Positions 14,606-21,938 of a stretch of 29,795 bases of DNA are shown here, one piece after another. The DNA comes from DASVDK01 sp036381125 [NCBI: Thermodesulfobacteriota bacterium] (GTDB lineage: Bacteria; DASVDK01). A program made the position numbers and the translations under genes. The notes under the pieces were generated by a model. It saw only the letters and a list, made by a program, of their open reading frames with translations. It did not search any database and was not told the DNA's origin. The stretch lies in assembly GCA_036381125.1 (NCBI GenBank), contig DASVDK010000036.1:1-29795 (forward strand), given 5' to 3'. Within the stretch, counting starts at the first letter, position 1, and every line of letters begins with the position of its first letter.

Positions 14606-15511
14606 GTGAGCGTCGGGTCGGCTGCGCTGGTCCTCGTCGGCGCCAACCTCGCCTGGTCCGCGTCGGCCGCCGTCGCGAAGGTCGCGCTCGAGGACCTCAC
14701 GCCGCCGCAACTCGCCTTTCTCCGGATGGCCCTTGCCTCGCTCGTGCTCCTCCCCGTCTCATGGCGGCTCGCGCCGGCCGGCATCGCTCGCGGCGACCGG
14801 ACGCGGGCCGCCGTGCTCGGCGTCCTCGGGTTCGCGCTGTCGTACGGCCTCGAGTACGGCGGCATCCGGCTCGCCCGCGCCTCGAACGCGGCGGTCTTCA
14901 TCGCGCTCGAGCCGCTCGGGATCGTGCTCGCGGCGGCCGTGCTCCTGCGCGAGCGGGTGTCCGGCCTGCGGGTCCTCGCGACCGCCGTCGCCCTGGCCGG
15001 CGTGGCGCTCGTCTCGAGCGGCAACGACCCGGCGGCCGGCGGCCCCGCGACGCTCCCGGTCGTGGCCGGCAACCTCCTGCTGCTCGGCGCGGTCGCCTGC
15101 AACGTCTTCTACACGATCGGCGCCAAGCCGCTCCTCGACCGCTATCCCCCCCTCGCGTTCACCGCGTTCAGCGTTGCCGCCGGCGCCGCCGCCCTCGCCC
15201 CGGCGGCCGCGATCGACTGGCTCCGGGGCGCCGGCACGCTCGCCCCTTCCCGGCCGGCGCTCGCCGCCGTGCTCTACCTCGCCTTCGTGTCGACCGTGCT
15301 CGGCTACCTCCTGTGGAACAGCGTCCTGGTCCGCTTCGACGCCTCGTTCCTCGCGCTCTTCCTCTACGTCCAGCCGGTGAGCGGCGTCCTCGTCGCCTGG
15401 GCGCTCGTCGACGAGCGGCCGACCGGGACGTTCGTGGCAGGTGCCGCGCTGATCCTCGCCGCCGTGTGGCTCGCGACGCGGGGGGAGCGGAAGGCGGGGG
15501 GCGGCGGCTAG
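14606..15511 (+). CDS. EamA-domain DMT-superfamily transporter
   Basis: 301 aa with about ten hydrophobic segments arranged as two EamA repeats (about 5-135 and 145-290). The first contains [16 protein letters not shown] and the [21 protein letters not shown] to [19 protein letters not shown] run typical of DMT exporters. The second has [15 protein letters not shown] sequence ([18 protein letters not shown]) and ends [24 protein letters not shown]. It should be an inner-membrane exporter of a metabolite, amino acid or drug; the substrate is unknown. I start at GTG 14606 because GGGGGG lies 9 bp before it; the in-frame ATG at 14537 falls inside the rarA terminator stem. ynfA follows 25 bp later. 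Confidence 0.9.
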   Translation: MSVGSAALVLVGANLAWSASAAVAKVALEDLTPPQLAFLRMALASLVLLPVSWRLAPAGIARGDRTRAAVLGVLGFALSYGLEYGGIRLARASNAAVFIALEPLGIVLAAAVLLRERVSGLRVLATAVALAGVALVSSGNDPAAGGPATLPVVAGNLLLLGAVACNVFYTIGAKPLLDRYPPLAFTAFSVAAGAAALAPAAAIDWLRGAGTLAPSRPALAAVLYLAFVSTVLGYLLWNSVLVRFDASFLALFLYVQPVSGVLVAWALVDERPTGTFVAGAALILAAVWLATRGERKAGGGG

Positions 15512-15536
15512 GGTCTGCGGGAAGGGAGGGAGCTCC

Positions 15537-15866
15537 ATGGATCGGGTCCTGAGGTCGATCGGGCTCTTCCTGGTGGCCGGGCTCTGCGAGATCGGCGGCG
15601 GCTACCTCGTCTGGCAGTGGTGGCGAAACGGCGCCTCCGCGGTCGTCGGCGCGCTGGGGGCCGTGGTGCTCGTGCTCTACGGCATCGTGCCGACCTACCA
15701 GCCGGCCGGCTTCGGCCGCGTCTACGCGGCGTACGGCGGGTGGTTCGTCGTGCTCTCGGTCCTCTGGGGCGCCGTGGTCGACGGGGTTCGGCCGGACCGC
15801 TACGACCTCCTCGGGGCGGCGGTCTGCCTCGCCGGGGTCGCGATCATCATGTACGCGCCCCGTTGA
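15537..15866 (+). CDS. YnfA family small membrane protein (UPF0060)
   Basis: 109 aa, four membrane spans, the exact family size. The signature [14 protein letters not shown] (16-29), [21 protein letters not shown] (cited in parts, 48-68), and the closing [23 protein letters not shown] (87-109) are characteristic. Family members resemble small multidrug-resistance transporters and work as dimers, and YnfA itself has been linked to efflux of cationic compounds in enterobacteria. A GGGAGGGAG ribosome site precedes the ATG. With the DMT gene it forms a two-gene exporter unit that ends at the 15891-15913 hairpin. Confidence 0.94.
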   Translation: MDRVLRSIGLFLVAGLCEIGGGYLVWQWWRNGASAVVGALGAVVLVLYGIVPTYQPAGFGRVYAAYGGWFVVLSVLWGAVVDGVRPDRYDLLGAAVCLAGVAIIMYAPR

Positions 15867-15890
15867 GGCACCCGTCACGCCTCCCCCTCA

Positions 15891-15913
15891 CCGCGCCGGA
15901 TCGGACGGCGCGG
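15891..15913. terminator. Bidirectional hairpin between ynfA and 15928 gene
   Basis: CCGCGCCG and CGGCGCGG form an 8-bp stem with a 7-nt loop in the 61-bp convergent gap. Position favours a terminator for both strands; there is no T-run. Confidence 0.5.
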
Positions 15914-15927
15914 GGCGGCGCCCGGAG

Positions 15928-16710
15928 TCAGTACGGGACGTTCACGGTGAGGCGGAAGGCCTGGGCCCCGTCGCCGGTCTGCCAGGTGTGGACGAGGTCG
16001 ACCCTGACGCGGTCGTGCAGCGGCAGCCCGAGGCTCGACTCGAGGCGGTCGCGCGTGACGCTGTAGGCGACGCGCGTGCGGAGCGGCTCGCGCACGACCT
16101 GCACGGCCGGCTCGAGCCGCGTGACGCCGATGCGGACGCCGACGCGGACCGACACGCCGCCCGGGAGGGTTCGAGGCACGACCTTGCGCGGGACCGGCGG
16201 CGGCGCGGGGGCCTCGGGCGTCAGGTCCCCGGGCTCCTCGGCGTCGACCGGCCGGCCGAAGAACTCCTCGAGGCGGCGCGCCTCCTCGAAGCGCGCGATC
16301 TCCACGAAGAGGGGCGAGGCGCGAAGGACCTGGTCGAGCGCCGCGTCGGCCAGCTCGCGCCCCTGCTCGTACGCGAGCTCCTCCTTGAGGGCGGCGAGCC
16401 GCTCGCGCCCGAGCCGATCGGCGACCGGCTCGTCCTCGAAGAAGGCGTCCGGGCTCAGGTACTGCTGCCGGTACCGGAGGGCGAGGTCGGCGTCGACGGG
16501 GGGCGGCCGGCGGAGCAGGGCGAAGAGGCCGCCCGGCTCGGGCGGCGCAAGGCGCCAGGTGTCGGCCAGCTCCGAGTCCGCGGCCGCGGGCGCGGCGACG
16601 AGCGCCGCGACGATCAGGGCCGCGGCGAGAGCCGCCGCGGAGGCGAGCGGCCACGTCGCCAGCCGGCACCGCCGGCCGGGGCGGGCCGCAGGCTCGCAGC
16701 CGACGCGCAT
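15928..16710 (-). CDS. Secreted uncharacterised protein (260 aa)
   Basis: ATG 16710 begins a long basic n-region (two Cys, several Arg) followed by a hydrophobic core (about 21-42, ASAAALAAALIVAALVAAP) and a likely cleavage site near AAA/DS (44-45). The mature part has a charged helical region (ALKEELAYEQGRELADAAL, PLFVEIARFEEARRLEEFFG), a Pro-rich linker and a C-terminal stretch of alternating residues (GVSVRVGVRIGVTRLEP ... DRVRVDLVHTWQTG ... AFRLTVNVPY) that looks like amphipathic beta strands ending in an aromatic residue, as in outer-membrane proteins. It is probably periplasmic or outer-membrane. No family recognised. It is the last gene of the minus-strand run, 81 bp after the CoA-binding gene. 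Confidence 0.7.
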   Translation of the reverse strand: MRVGCEPAARPGRRCRLATWPLASAAALAAALIVAALVAAPAAADSELADTWRLAPPEPGGLFALLRRPPPVDADLALRYRQQYLSPDAFFEDEPVADRLGRERLAALKEELAYEQGRELADAALDQVLRASPLFVEIARFEEARRLEEFFGRPVDAEEPGDLTPEAPAPPPVPRKVVPRTLPGGVSVRVGVRIGVTRLEPAVQVVREPLRTRVAYSVTRDRLESSLGLPLHDRVRVDLVHTWQTGDGAQAFRLTVNVPY

Positions 16711-16791
16711 GCGCCCAGGTACGCCAGGGCTCGGACCGGAGTCAAGCACAAAGGGGACGTTGCGGACGTCGGCTGCGCCGCGGGACCCGGT

Positions 16792-17199
16792 TCAGAGGGC
16801 CGGCCGGCTTCCGCGGCGATGCCGCTCCGTCATCGCGCAGCCGCTCACCACCGTGGCGCCGACGGCCCGGGCCCGCTCGAGGGTCTCCGGCGTCGCCGAC
16901 CCGGGCTGGAACCAGAGGCGGGTGATGCCGAGCGCGAGCGCCTCCTCGACCACGCGCGCGGTCACCTCCGGGGGGGTGACGAAGTCGACCACGTCCGGAC
17001 GCTCCGGGAGGCTCGCGAGGGTCGGCCAGGCGGGGTCCCCCTCGACCTGCGTCGCGTTCGGGTTGACGGCCATGACCCGGTAGCCCCCCGCGCGCAGGTC
17101 GAAGTAGACCATGTTGCCGAACTTGCTCCGGTCCTTGCTGGCGCCGACGATCGCCCAGGTGGGGCGGGCGAGGCAGTCGGCCACGGCGTCGTCGCTCAC
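16792..17199 (-). CDS. CoA-binding domain protein (CoA_binding_2)
   Basis: 135 aa, a stand-alone CoA-binding Rossmann domain. TWAIVGASKDRSKFGNMV (14-31) carries the nucleotide loop, GYRVMAVNPNATQVEGDPAW (cited in parts, 39-58) the second strand and turn, and VVDFVTPPE (70-78) with LWFQPGSATPE (94-104) complete the fold of the YccU-type family. Such proteins bind CoA or similar dinucleotides, and their physiological role is mostly undefined. Its ATG overlaps the cyclophilin stop by 4 bp (ATGA), so it is translationally coupled. Nothing in the context names a substrate. Confidence 0.92.
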   Translation of the reverse strand: MSDDAVADCLARPTWAIVGASKDRSKFGNMVYFDLRAGGYRVMAVNPNATQVEGDPAWPTLASLPERPDVVDFVTPPEVTARVVEEALALGITRLWFQPGSATPETLERARAVGATVVSGCAMTERHRRGSRPAL

Positions 17200-17726
17200 G
17201 GCTGCCCGACGACCTCGACCCTCTGCATGACGTCGCCGACCCTGATCTGCCGGACGACGTCCATCCCCTCGACGACCTGGCCGAAGACGGTGTACTTGCC
17301 GTCGAGGAAGGGCTGCGGCCCGAGGCAGATGTAGAACTGGCTGCCGGCCGAATCGGGGTGCTGCGCCCGCGCCATCGCCACGGTGCCGTCGAGGTGCTTG
17401 CGGCTGTTGAACTCCGCCTTGAGCGTGTAGCCCGGGCCGCCGGTGCCGTCCCCCTTCGGGTCGCCGCCCTGGACGACGAAGCCGGGGACCACGCGGTGGA
17501 ACTTGAGGCCGTTGTAGAAGCCCTTCCTGGTGAGCGAGAGAAAGCTCTCGACGGTCTTTGGCGCGTCGCCGGGGTAGAGCTCGATCACGAACGCGCCCCC
17601 CTTGGCCATGGTGATCTTCACCCTGGGGTTCGCCTGGGCCGCATCGGCCATGTCGGCGCCTCCGAAGACGAGGGTTGAGAGGGCGAGGAGGGCCAGCGCG
17701 GCCCGCCTCGTCGTGCGTGCGGTCAT
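17196..17726 (-). CDS. Secreted cyclophilin-type peptidyl-prolyl isomerase
   Basis: 176 aa. ATG 17726 (GGGAGGA just upstream) gives a signal peptide: MTARTTRRAA, hydrophobic core LALLALSTLVFGGA, cleavage near ADAAQA (about 30). The mature cyclophilin domain has FHRVVPGFVVQGGDP (76-90) with catalytic R78 and F83, GTVAMARAQHPDSAGSQFYI (114-133) with M118 and Q130, and LDGKYTVFGQV (141-151). It should catalyse proline cis-trans isomerisation and aid folding in the periplasm. The tryptophan that confers cyclosporin sensitivity in eukaryotic cyclophilins is replaced by Tyr (K144-Y145), as is usual in bacteria. It starts 10 bp after the LmbE-type gene and overlaps the CoA-binding gene. Confidence 0.93.
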   Translation of the reverse strand: MTARTTRRAALALLALSTLVFGGADMADAAQANPRVKITMAKGGAFVIELYPGDAPKTVESFLSLTRKGFYNGLKFHRVVPGFVVQGGDPKGDGTGGPGYTLKAEFNSRKHLDGTVAMARAQHPDSAGSQFYICLGPQPFLDGKYTVFGQVVEGMDVVRQIRVGDVMQRVEVVGQP

Positions 17727-17736
17727 ACGGTCCTCC

Positions 17737-18477
17737 CTAGAACAGCTCGAGCCGCTTGAACGCCTCGGCGTACCCCGACGCCACCCGCCCCTGCCTCGCC
17801 GCATCGACCGCGCGCTGGCGGATCCGCTCGGGCCAGTTCGGCAGCCGCTGCACCTGGCTCTCGTGACGGGCGATGGCCGCGATCTTGCGCTCGATCGTCT
17901 CGGCCACGTCGACGAACAGGTCGGGCTCGTCGGCCGACCAGAGGTAGACCAGCGTCGTCTCGTGCGGCTCGTGGCCGGCGACGAGCTGCTCGGGCTGGAA
18001 GAGGTGGTCGCGGGCCGCCACCAGGCCGTCGAGCGTGGCCTGCCCGATGGCGCGGTGGTCCGGGTGGATCATGTACCGCTTCCAGGGGTCGTGCGTGAGG
18101 ATCACGTCCGGCCGGAACCGCCGGATGAGGAGCGAGCACTCGGCGCGCAGGGCCAGCGTCGGCTCGAGCGTGCCGTCGCCGTGCCGCAGGAAGTGCACCT
18201 CGCGCACGCCGAGCGTCTCGGCCGCGCTCCGCTGCTCCCGCTCGCGCCGCTCGGCGAGCCCGTACGGCGACACGGTCCGGTCCTTCGAGCCGCGGCTTCC
18301 GTCGGTGGCCACCACGTAGATCACCTCGGCCCCGCGGGCCGCGAAGCGGGCGATGGTGCCGCCGGCGCCGAACTCGGCGTCGTCGGGGTGGGCCGCGACG
18401 ACGAGCGCCCGCCTCGGCACGAAGTCGGCCGGGGTGGTCGCCGGCTCGTCCCCGATGGGGATCCCCTTGGTCGTCAT
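17737..18477 (-). CDS. LmbE/PIG-L family N-acetylglucosaminyl deacetylase-type enzyme
   Basis: 246 aa. The zinc motif AHPDDAEFGAGG (29-40; ligands H30 and D33) and the second His motif HPDHRAIG (138-145; H141) are those of the PIG-L superfamily, which includes MshB and BshB that deacetylate GlcNAc-inositol or GlcNAc-malate in low-molecular-weight thiol synthesis. VVATDGSRGSKD (56-67) is also BshB1/MshB-like. The ATG at 18477 overlaps the glycosyltransferase stop by 4 bp (ATGA), so I prefer it to the ATG at 18495. The gene order acyltransferase - GT4 - deacetylase suggests it removes an acetyl group from the product of the adjacent glycosyltransferase. Soluble; the exact substrate is inferred, not shown. 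Confidence 0.92.
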   Translation of the reverse strand: MTTKGIPIGDEPATTPADFVPRRALVVAAHPDDAEFGAGGTIARFAARGAEVIYVVATDGSRGSKDRTVSPYGLAERREREQRSAAETLGVREVHFLRHGDGTLEPTLALRAECSLLIRRFRPDVILTHDPWKRYMIHPDHRAIGQATLDGLVAARDHLFQPEQLVAGHEPHETTLVYLWSADEPDLFVDVAETIERKIAAIARHESQVQRLPNWPERIRQRAVDAARQGRVASGYAEAFKRLELF

Positions 18478-19736
18478 GCCGGCCGCCGCCTCCACCGGCT
18501 CTCGCCGACCGCCGTCGACCCGAGCGCGACCAGGCCCTCGTACAGCGTCCGGATGCGCGCCGCCACCGACGACCAGCCGTAGCCGATCACGGCCGACCGG
18601 GCCCGCGAGCGAATCCGCGCCGTGAGGTCCGCGTCGGCGAAGAGCCGCGCGAGCGCGCGCGCGAGGGCGCCCGCGTCGCCCGGCGGCACGATCAGCCCGT
18701 TCACACCGTCCTCGACCAGGTCGGGCACGACGCCGACCGGCGTCGCGACCAGCGCCGCTCCCGAGGCGAGCGCCTCGAGCGCCACCAGGTTGAACGACTC
18801 GTAGGCCGAGGGGACGACCACCGCGGCGGCGGCGGCGTAGTAGTCGGCCAGCACCGCCCGCGGCTCGGGCCCCCGGAACTCGACGCGGCCGGCGATGCCG
18901 AGGTCGGCGGCCAGCCGGCCGAGCCGCGCCGCCTCGCCCCCCGCGTCCCCCTCGGCCCCGTCGCCCCCCACGACGACGAGCCGGATCCGCGGGTCGTCGA
19001 GCCGCGCCACCGCCTCGACGAGCCGGTCGACCCCCTTCAACGGCTCGAGACGGCCCACGTAGACGACCGGCCTCACCCCCTCGAGGCCGAGCCGGCGGCG
19101 CGCCGCCTCGGGCTCGCGCGGCGCGAACGCCGCCAGGTCGACGCCGCAGGGGACGACCGCCACGCGGTCCTCCCTCGCGCGGAGCGTCCCGACCAGCTCG
19201 CGCGCCTCGGCGGCGGTGGCGGCCACGAGGCGGCAGGCGACGCGGGCCAGCAGGGACTCGCTCCGCAGGCGGGCCGGCTCGGCCCGCTCGGCCGCGGCGG
19301 CCGCCCAGCGGGTCTTGAGGTGTCCCAGGGTGTGGAACATCTGGACGAGCGGGACCCCGAACCGGCGAGCGAGGTCGATGCCGGCCCGCCCCGCGAGCCA
19401 GTAGTGCGCGTGCACGAGGTCGTAGGGCCCCGCGTCGCGGGCGAAGGCGTCGACGCGCGCCGCGAACTCCCCCGTGTACGCCTCGAGCTGGCCCTTGGGG
19501 AGCGCCGCCCGCGGCCCGGCCTTGACGTGGACGAGCCTCGCGAGCGGCCCGATCGGCCTGATCGCCGGCAGCGCGCAGCCGTGGTCGCGGGTGAACACGT
19601 CCACCCCCACCCCCTGCCGCCCGAGAGCCGCCGCCAGCTCGCGCACGTACACGTTCATCCCGCCCGCCGAGCCGGCCCCGGGGGGCACGAGCGGACAGGT
19701 GTGGTAGGCCAGCATCGCGACCCGCGTCGAAGTCAC
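18474..19736 (-). CDS. GT4 family glycosyltransferase, MshA-like
   Basis: 420 aa from a GTG that overlaps the upstream stop (GTGA). The frame stays open further upstream, but that part is shadow of the next gene. Two Rossmann halves of a GT-B enzyme are visible: the N-terminal donor/acceptor loop GAGSAGGMNVYVRELAAALG (20-39), DLVHAHYWLAG and FHTLGHLKTRWA, then YVGRLEPLKGVDRLVEAV and the nucleotide-sugar site VVPSAYESFNLVALEALASG with the EX7E spacing. AGGMNVYV and HYWLSG-like segments are shared with MshA and sucrose-phosphate-synthase-like enzymes, so transfer of GlcNAc or another hexose from a UDP-sugar to a small acceptor is plausible. The adjacent deacetylase supports an N-acetylated sugar product. 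Confidence 0.92.
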   Translation of the reverse strand: MTSTRVAMLAYHTCPLVPPGAGSAGGMNVYVRELAAALGRQGVGVDVFTRDHGCALPAIRPIGPLARLVHVKAGPRAALPKGQLEAYTGEFAARVDAFARDAGPYDLVHAHYWLAGRAGIDLARRFGVPLVQMFHTLGHLKTRWAAAAAERAEPARLRSESLLARVACRLVAATAAEARELVGTLRAREDRVAVVPCGVDLAAFAPREPEAARRRLGLEGVRPVVYVGRLEPLKGVDRLVEAVARLDDPRIRLVVVGGDGAEGDAGGEAARLGRLAADLGIAGRVEFRGPEPRAVLADYYAAAAAVVVPSAYESFNLVALEALASGAALVATPVGVVPDLVEDGVNGLIVPPGDAGALARALARLFADADLTARIRSRARSAVIGYGWSSVAARIRTLYEGLVALGSTAVGESRWRRRPA

Positions 19737-20788
19737 CGCCCTCCCCTCTCGATCGTCAAGCGACGGACCACCCGATCGCGTCCGCCGAGGTCGTACTTGT
19801 AGCGTTCGGTGCCCCGGAGGAAGTCGAAGACCCGCACGCCTCGCCGGCAGGCCGCCTCGATGCAGCGCGCGAGGAGCACCAGGCCGGGCGAGAGCCGCGC
19901 CGTCGACGGGTCGTACCCCGAGTTGTAGAGGTACCAGCCCCCCCGGTAGTCGAACAGGCACATCGCGGCGAGCGGCCGGTCGTCCGCGTCCGCCAGCCGC
20001 GCGATCACCAGCTCGTCGCGCTCGGCGATCCCGGCCGCCATGTCGCGGAAGAACGCCTCCATGGCCGGCGTCATGAACCGCGCCTTCTCGGCGCCCGAGC
20101 GTCGGTGGAGCGCGATGAACTCCGGCAGGGCCGCCACCGCCTCGTCCCGCCTCAGCAGGCGCACCGAGGCCCCCGGCGCCTCCCGCTCGAACCGGCGCAC
20201 CTTCCGGCGCAGCTCGTGCCGCGCCTCCCGACCGAGCCCCGCGAGGTAGGCGTCGTAGTCGGCCGGCAGCGCGATCACCGGGCTGCGCGCCTGCTCCTCG
20301 ACCGACAGCGCGAGGCCGGCCCGCGCGAGGGCGGCCCCGGCCACGGCGAGCGTCGGCGAGTCGTCGGGGACGTTGTCGAGGACCGCCCGGGCCACGTCCG
20401 CCTGCTCGGCGAGCCACGCCGAGAGCCGCTCCCACGCCTCGGCCTCCCGCCCGGCGAGCGCCAGGATATCGAGGTAATCGGCCACGTCGACCGGCCCGTC
20501 CGGCGCGCCCACGAGGCGGAGCACGCCCCGGTCCTCGAAGAAGGGGGCAAGGGCGACCGGCGGTTCCCCCTCGCCGTGCGCCGTCGCCGACGGCGGTGGG
20601 AGGACGGCCACCCGGAGAGGACGGCCCCCGCCGAAGTGCCGCCACCAGGCGCGTTGCCAGGGAGGAGCGAGAAAAATCGAGGAGTTGCCGCTACCGGCCT
20701 CGACGGCTCGCCAGATGGCGTCGAGCGCCGCGAGCGCGTCGACACCCGGCCGGCCCGCCGGACAGCCGGCCGCGAGGTCGATCGGCAT
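19733..20788 (-). CDS. GNAT-fold acyltransferase (BioF2/CelD-like, PF13480 type)
   Basis: 351 aa. Two GNAT-like halves are visible, the second beginning near SPVIALPADYDAYLAGLG and continuing KVRRFEREAPGASVRLLR, LPEFIALHRRSGAEKARFM and ending GVRVFDFLRGTERYKYDLGG (cited in parts), a C-terminal signature of the BioF2/CelD/FemAB-like group. These enzymes acylate or aminoacylate sugars, lipids or cell-wall precursors, so an acyl or aminoacyl donor is expected. No membrane span or signal peptide is seen. It is first in the run and overlaps the glycosyltransferase by 4 bp. An extended -10-like box lies only 6 bp before the ATG, implying a leaderless mRNA. Confidence 0.88.
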   Translation of the reverse strand: MPIDLAAGCPAGRPGVDALAALDAIWRAVEAGSGNSSIFLAPPWQRAWWRHFGGGRPLRVAVLPPPSATAHGEGEPPVALAPFFEDRGVLRLVGAPDGPVDVADYLDILALAGREAEAWERLSAWLAEQADVARAVLDNVPDDSPTLAVAGAALARAGLALSVEEQARSPVIALPADYDAYLAGLGREARHELRRKVRRFEREAPGASVRLLRRDEAVAALPEFIALHRRSGAEKARFMTPAMEAFFRDMAAGIAERDELVIARLADADDRPLAAMCLFDYRGGWYLYNSGYDPSTARLSPGLVLLARCIEAACRRGVRVFDFLRGTERYKYDLGGRDRVVRRLTIERGGR

Positions 20789-20794
20789 GTCGCG

Positions 20795-20803
20795 ATTGTA
20801 GCA
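20795..20803 (-). promoter_or_regulatory. Extended -10 box next to start codon of GNAT gene
   Basis: On the minus strand TGCTACAAT (TGn plus a 5/6 match to TATAAT) ends 6 bp before ATG 20788. Transcription would start at or within a base or two of the A of ATG. No -35 and no Shine-Dalgarno are seen. Confidence 0.55.
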
Positions 20804-20845
20804 AGAGGGGTCTCGCGCGCCCCGCGAGGCGGCCGCGGACGCCGC

Positions 20846-21097
20846 CTATCGGACCCGCGTATCGAGCGCCGCGAGCAGCAGGGCGGCAAAGCCGAGGAGG
20901 AGGAACGCGACGCCGCGCATCCCGGCCGGCTCGACGGCGACGGCCGCCCGCACCGGGACCGGGCGCGGGGCGCGATGGTGGACGACGACGTGGACGGCCG
21001 CCGGCGTGCGCCGCTGCGGCTCGAAGCGGACATCGGTCGGGCAGGCGCCTGCCGGACAGGTGCAACGACTGAAGACGACGGGGTTCCAACGGGCCAT
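20846..21097 (-). CDS. Small membrane protein with Cys-rich N-terminus (83 aa)
   Basis: A GGAGG lies 7 bp before the ATG, better than for many neighbours, which argues that it is real. The N-terminus has three closely spaced Cys (C12, C14, C19 in SRCTCPAGACPT). A basic, Val/Pro-rich middle follows, then one C-terminal hydrophobic segment (GVAFLLLGFAALLLAAL) before TRVR. It could be a single-span, tail-anchored protein. Family not recognised. It lies 57 bp upstream of the GNAT gene on the same strand and downstream of the bioY hairpin. It could be spurious, because GC-rich DNA makes such frames easily. Confidence 0.5.
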   Translation of the reverse strand: MARWNPVVFSRCTCPAGACPTDVRFEPQRRTPAAVHVVVHHRAPRPVPVRAAVAVEPAGMRGVAFLLLGFAALLLAALDTRVR

Positions 21098-21112
21098 TCG
21101 GCGGCCTCCGGG

Positions 21113-21134
21113 TCCGGGCGGGCAGCCGCCCGGA
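21113..21134 (-). terminator. Hairpin downstream of bioY
   Basis: TCCGGGCGG and CCGCCCGGA form a perfect 9-bp stem with a GCAG loop, 58 bp past the bioY stop and just before the ribosome site of the 83-aa gene. Confidence 0.5.
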
Positions 21135-21192
21135 TCGAGGCTCTACTTACCCCAGAGGCCGCCGACGAGGCAAGGGCTTTCTGTGAGTGACG

Positions 21193-21810
21193 CTACACCC
21201 GCTTGAGCCGTTCCACGAGCCGCCACCCGGATGCCAGCAGGCCGGCCGCCAGGACGAGCTTCAGCACGTCGCCCGGCAGGAACGGCCAGAGCCCCTTGGC
21301 GAGGAGCGTCCCGAGCGGCATCGGCTGCCAGAGCCAGAGGCCGATCAGGCCGAGCGCGTAGATCGGCAGGCTCGCCAGCAGCATGGCGGCGATGCCGCGG
21401 CCGAAGCGGCGGTCCCACCCGGCCTCCGCGAGCCGGCCCATGAGCCAGGCGGAGACCGCGAAGCCGACGAGGTAGCCGGCGGTCGGTCCGAGGAACCGCT
21501 CGGCGCCCGCCGCCCCGCCCGGCTGGAACACCGGCAGGCCGACGGCGCCGGCCACGAGGTAGCCGAGGAGGGCGATGAGCCCCAGGCGCGCGCCGAGGAT
21601 GCCCCCGGTGAGCCGTACCGCGAACGTCTGCCCGGTGATCGGCACCGGCGTGAAGGGGAGCGGGATGGCCACCTGGGCGAAGAGCGCGTTGACGCCGATG
21701 AAGCCGGCGACGAGGAGCGCGTCGCGCAAGGCCCCCGCCTTCGGGCAGGCCACGTCGGCGAGCGTGAGCGGTGGACGCGTACCGAGGAGATCGACCGGGC
21801 TGGTCGCCAT
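21193..21810 (-). CDS. bioY: Biotin transporter BioY
   Basis: 205 aa with about six membrane spans. BioY is the substrate-binding S component of ECF-type biotin uptake in the inner membrane. Family signatures are present: ALFAQVAIPLPFTPVPITGQTFAV (cited in parts) near 42-65, LLGYLVAGAVGLPVF with QPGGAAGAERFLGPTAGYLVGF after it, and LPGDVLKLVLAAGL near the end. I choose ATG 21810 because GGAGG lies 7 bp before it, while the ATG at 21816 would have only 1 bp spacing. No bioM/bioN ATPase or T component is adjacent, so it may act alone or with a shared ECF module elsewhere. It is divergent from the Liv-type operon; no BirA operator or riboswitch was seen. Confidence 0.95.
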   Translation of the reverse strand: MATSPVDLLGTRPPLTLADVACPKAGALRDALLVAGFIGVNALFAQVAIPLPFTPVPITGQTFAVRLTGGILGARLGLIALLGYLVAGAVGLPVFQPGGAAGAERFLGPTAGYLVGFAVSAWLMGRLAEAGWDRRFGRGIAAMLLASLPIYALGLIGLWLWQPMPLGTLLAKGLWPFLPGDVLKLVLAAGLLASGWRLVERLKRV

Positions 21811-21868
21811 GTGCATGCCTCCGAATGGATGACGATCGTGGGACGCGAACGGACGCCGGAAGGATAGC

Positions 21869-21896
21869 TCGACAGAGTTTGGGCCCGTGTTTTAAT
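21869..21896 (+). promoter_or_regulatory. Candidate promoter of Liv-type operon
   Basis: TCGACA (21869-21874; 5/6) and TTTAAT (21891-21896; 5/6) are 16 bp apart in a locally AT-rich patch that stands out from the window. The ATG is 43 bp downstream, behind an AGGAGGA ribosome site. Confidence 0.55.
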
Positions 21897-21938
21897 ATTC
21901 TGATCACGGCTCCCCTGACGACTTCCGAGGAGGATCCC

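Noticed and set aside
17737-20788. Definite mycothiol or bacillithiol biosynthesis operon
   Set aside because: No MshC- or BshC-like ligase, and GT4 and LmbE enzymes have many other roles; kept only as a hypothesis.
20596-21072. 158-codon plus-strand frame opposite the GNAT gene start
   Set aside because: Arg/Pro-rich shadow that reads through a strong minus-strand start and promoter.
21811-21938. BirA operator or biotin-responsive element before bioY
   Set aside because: No TTGTAAACC-like dyad is present in the region.
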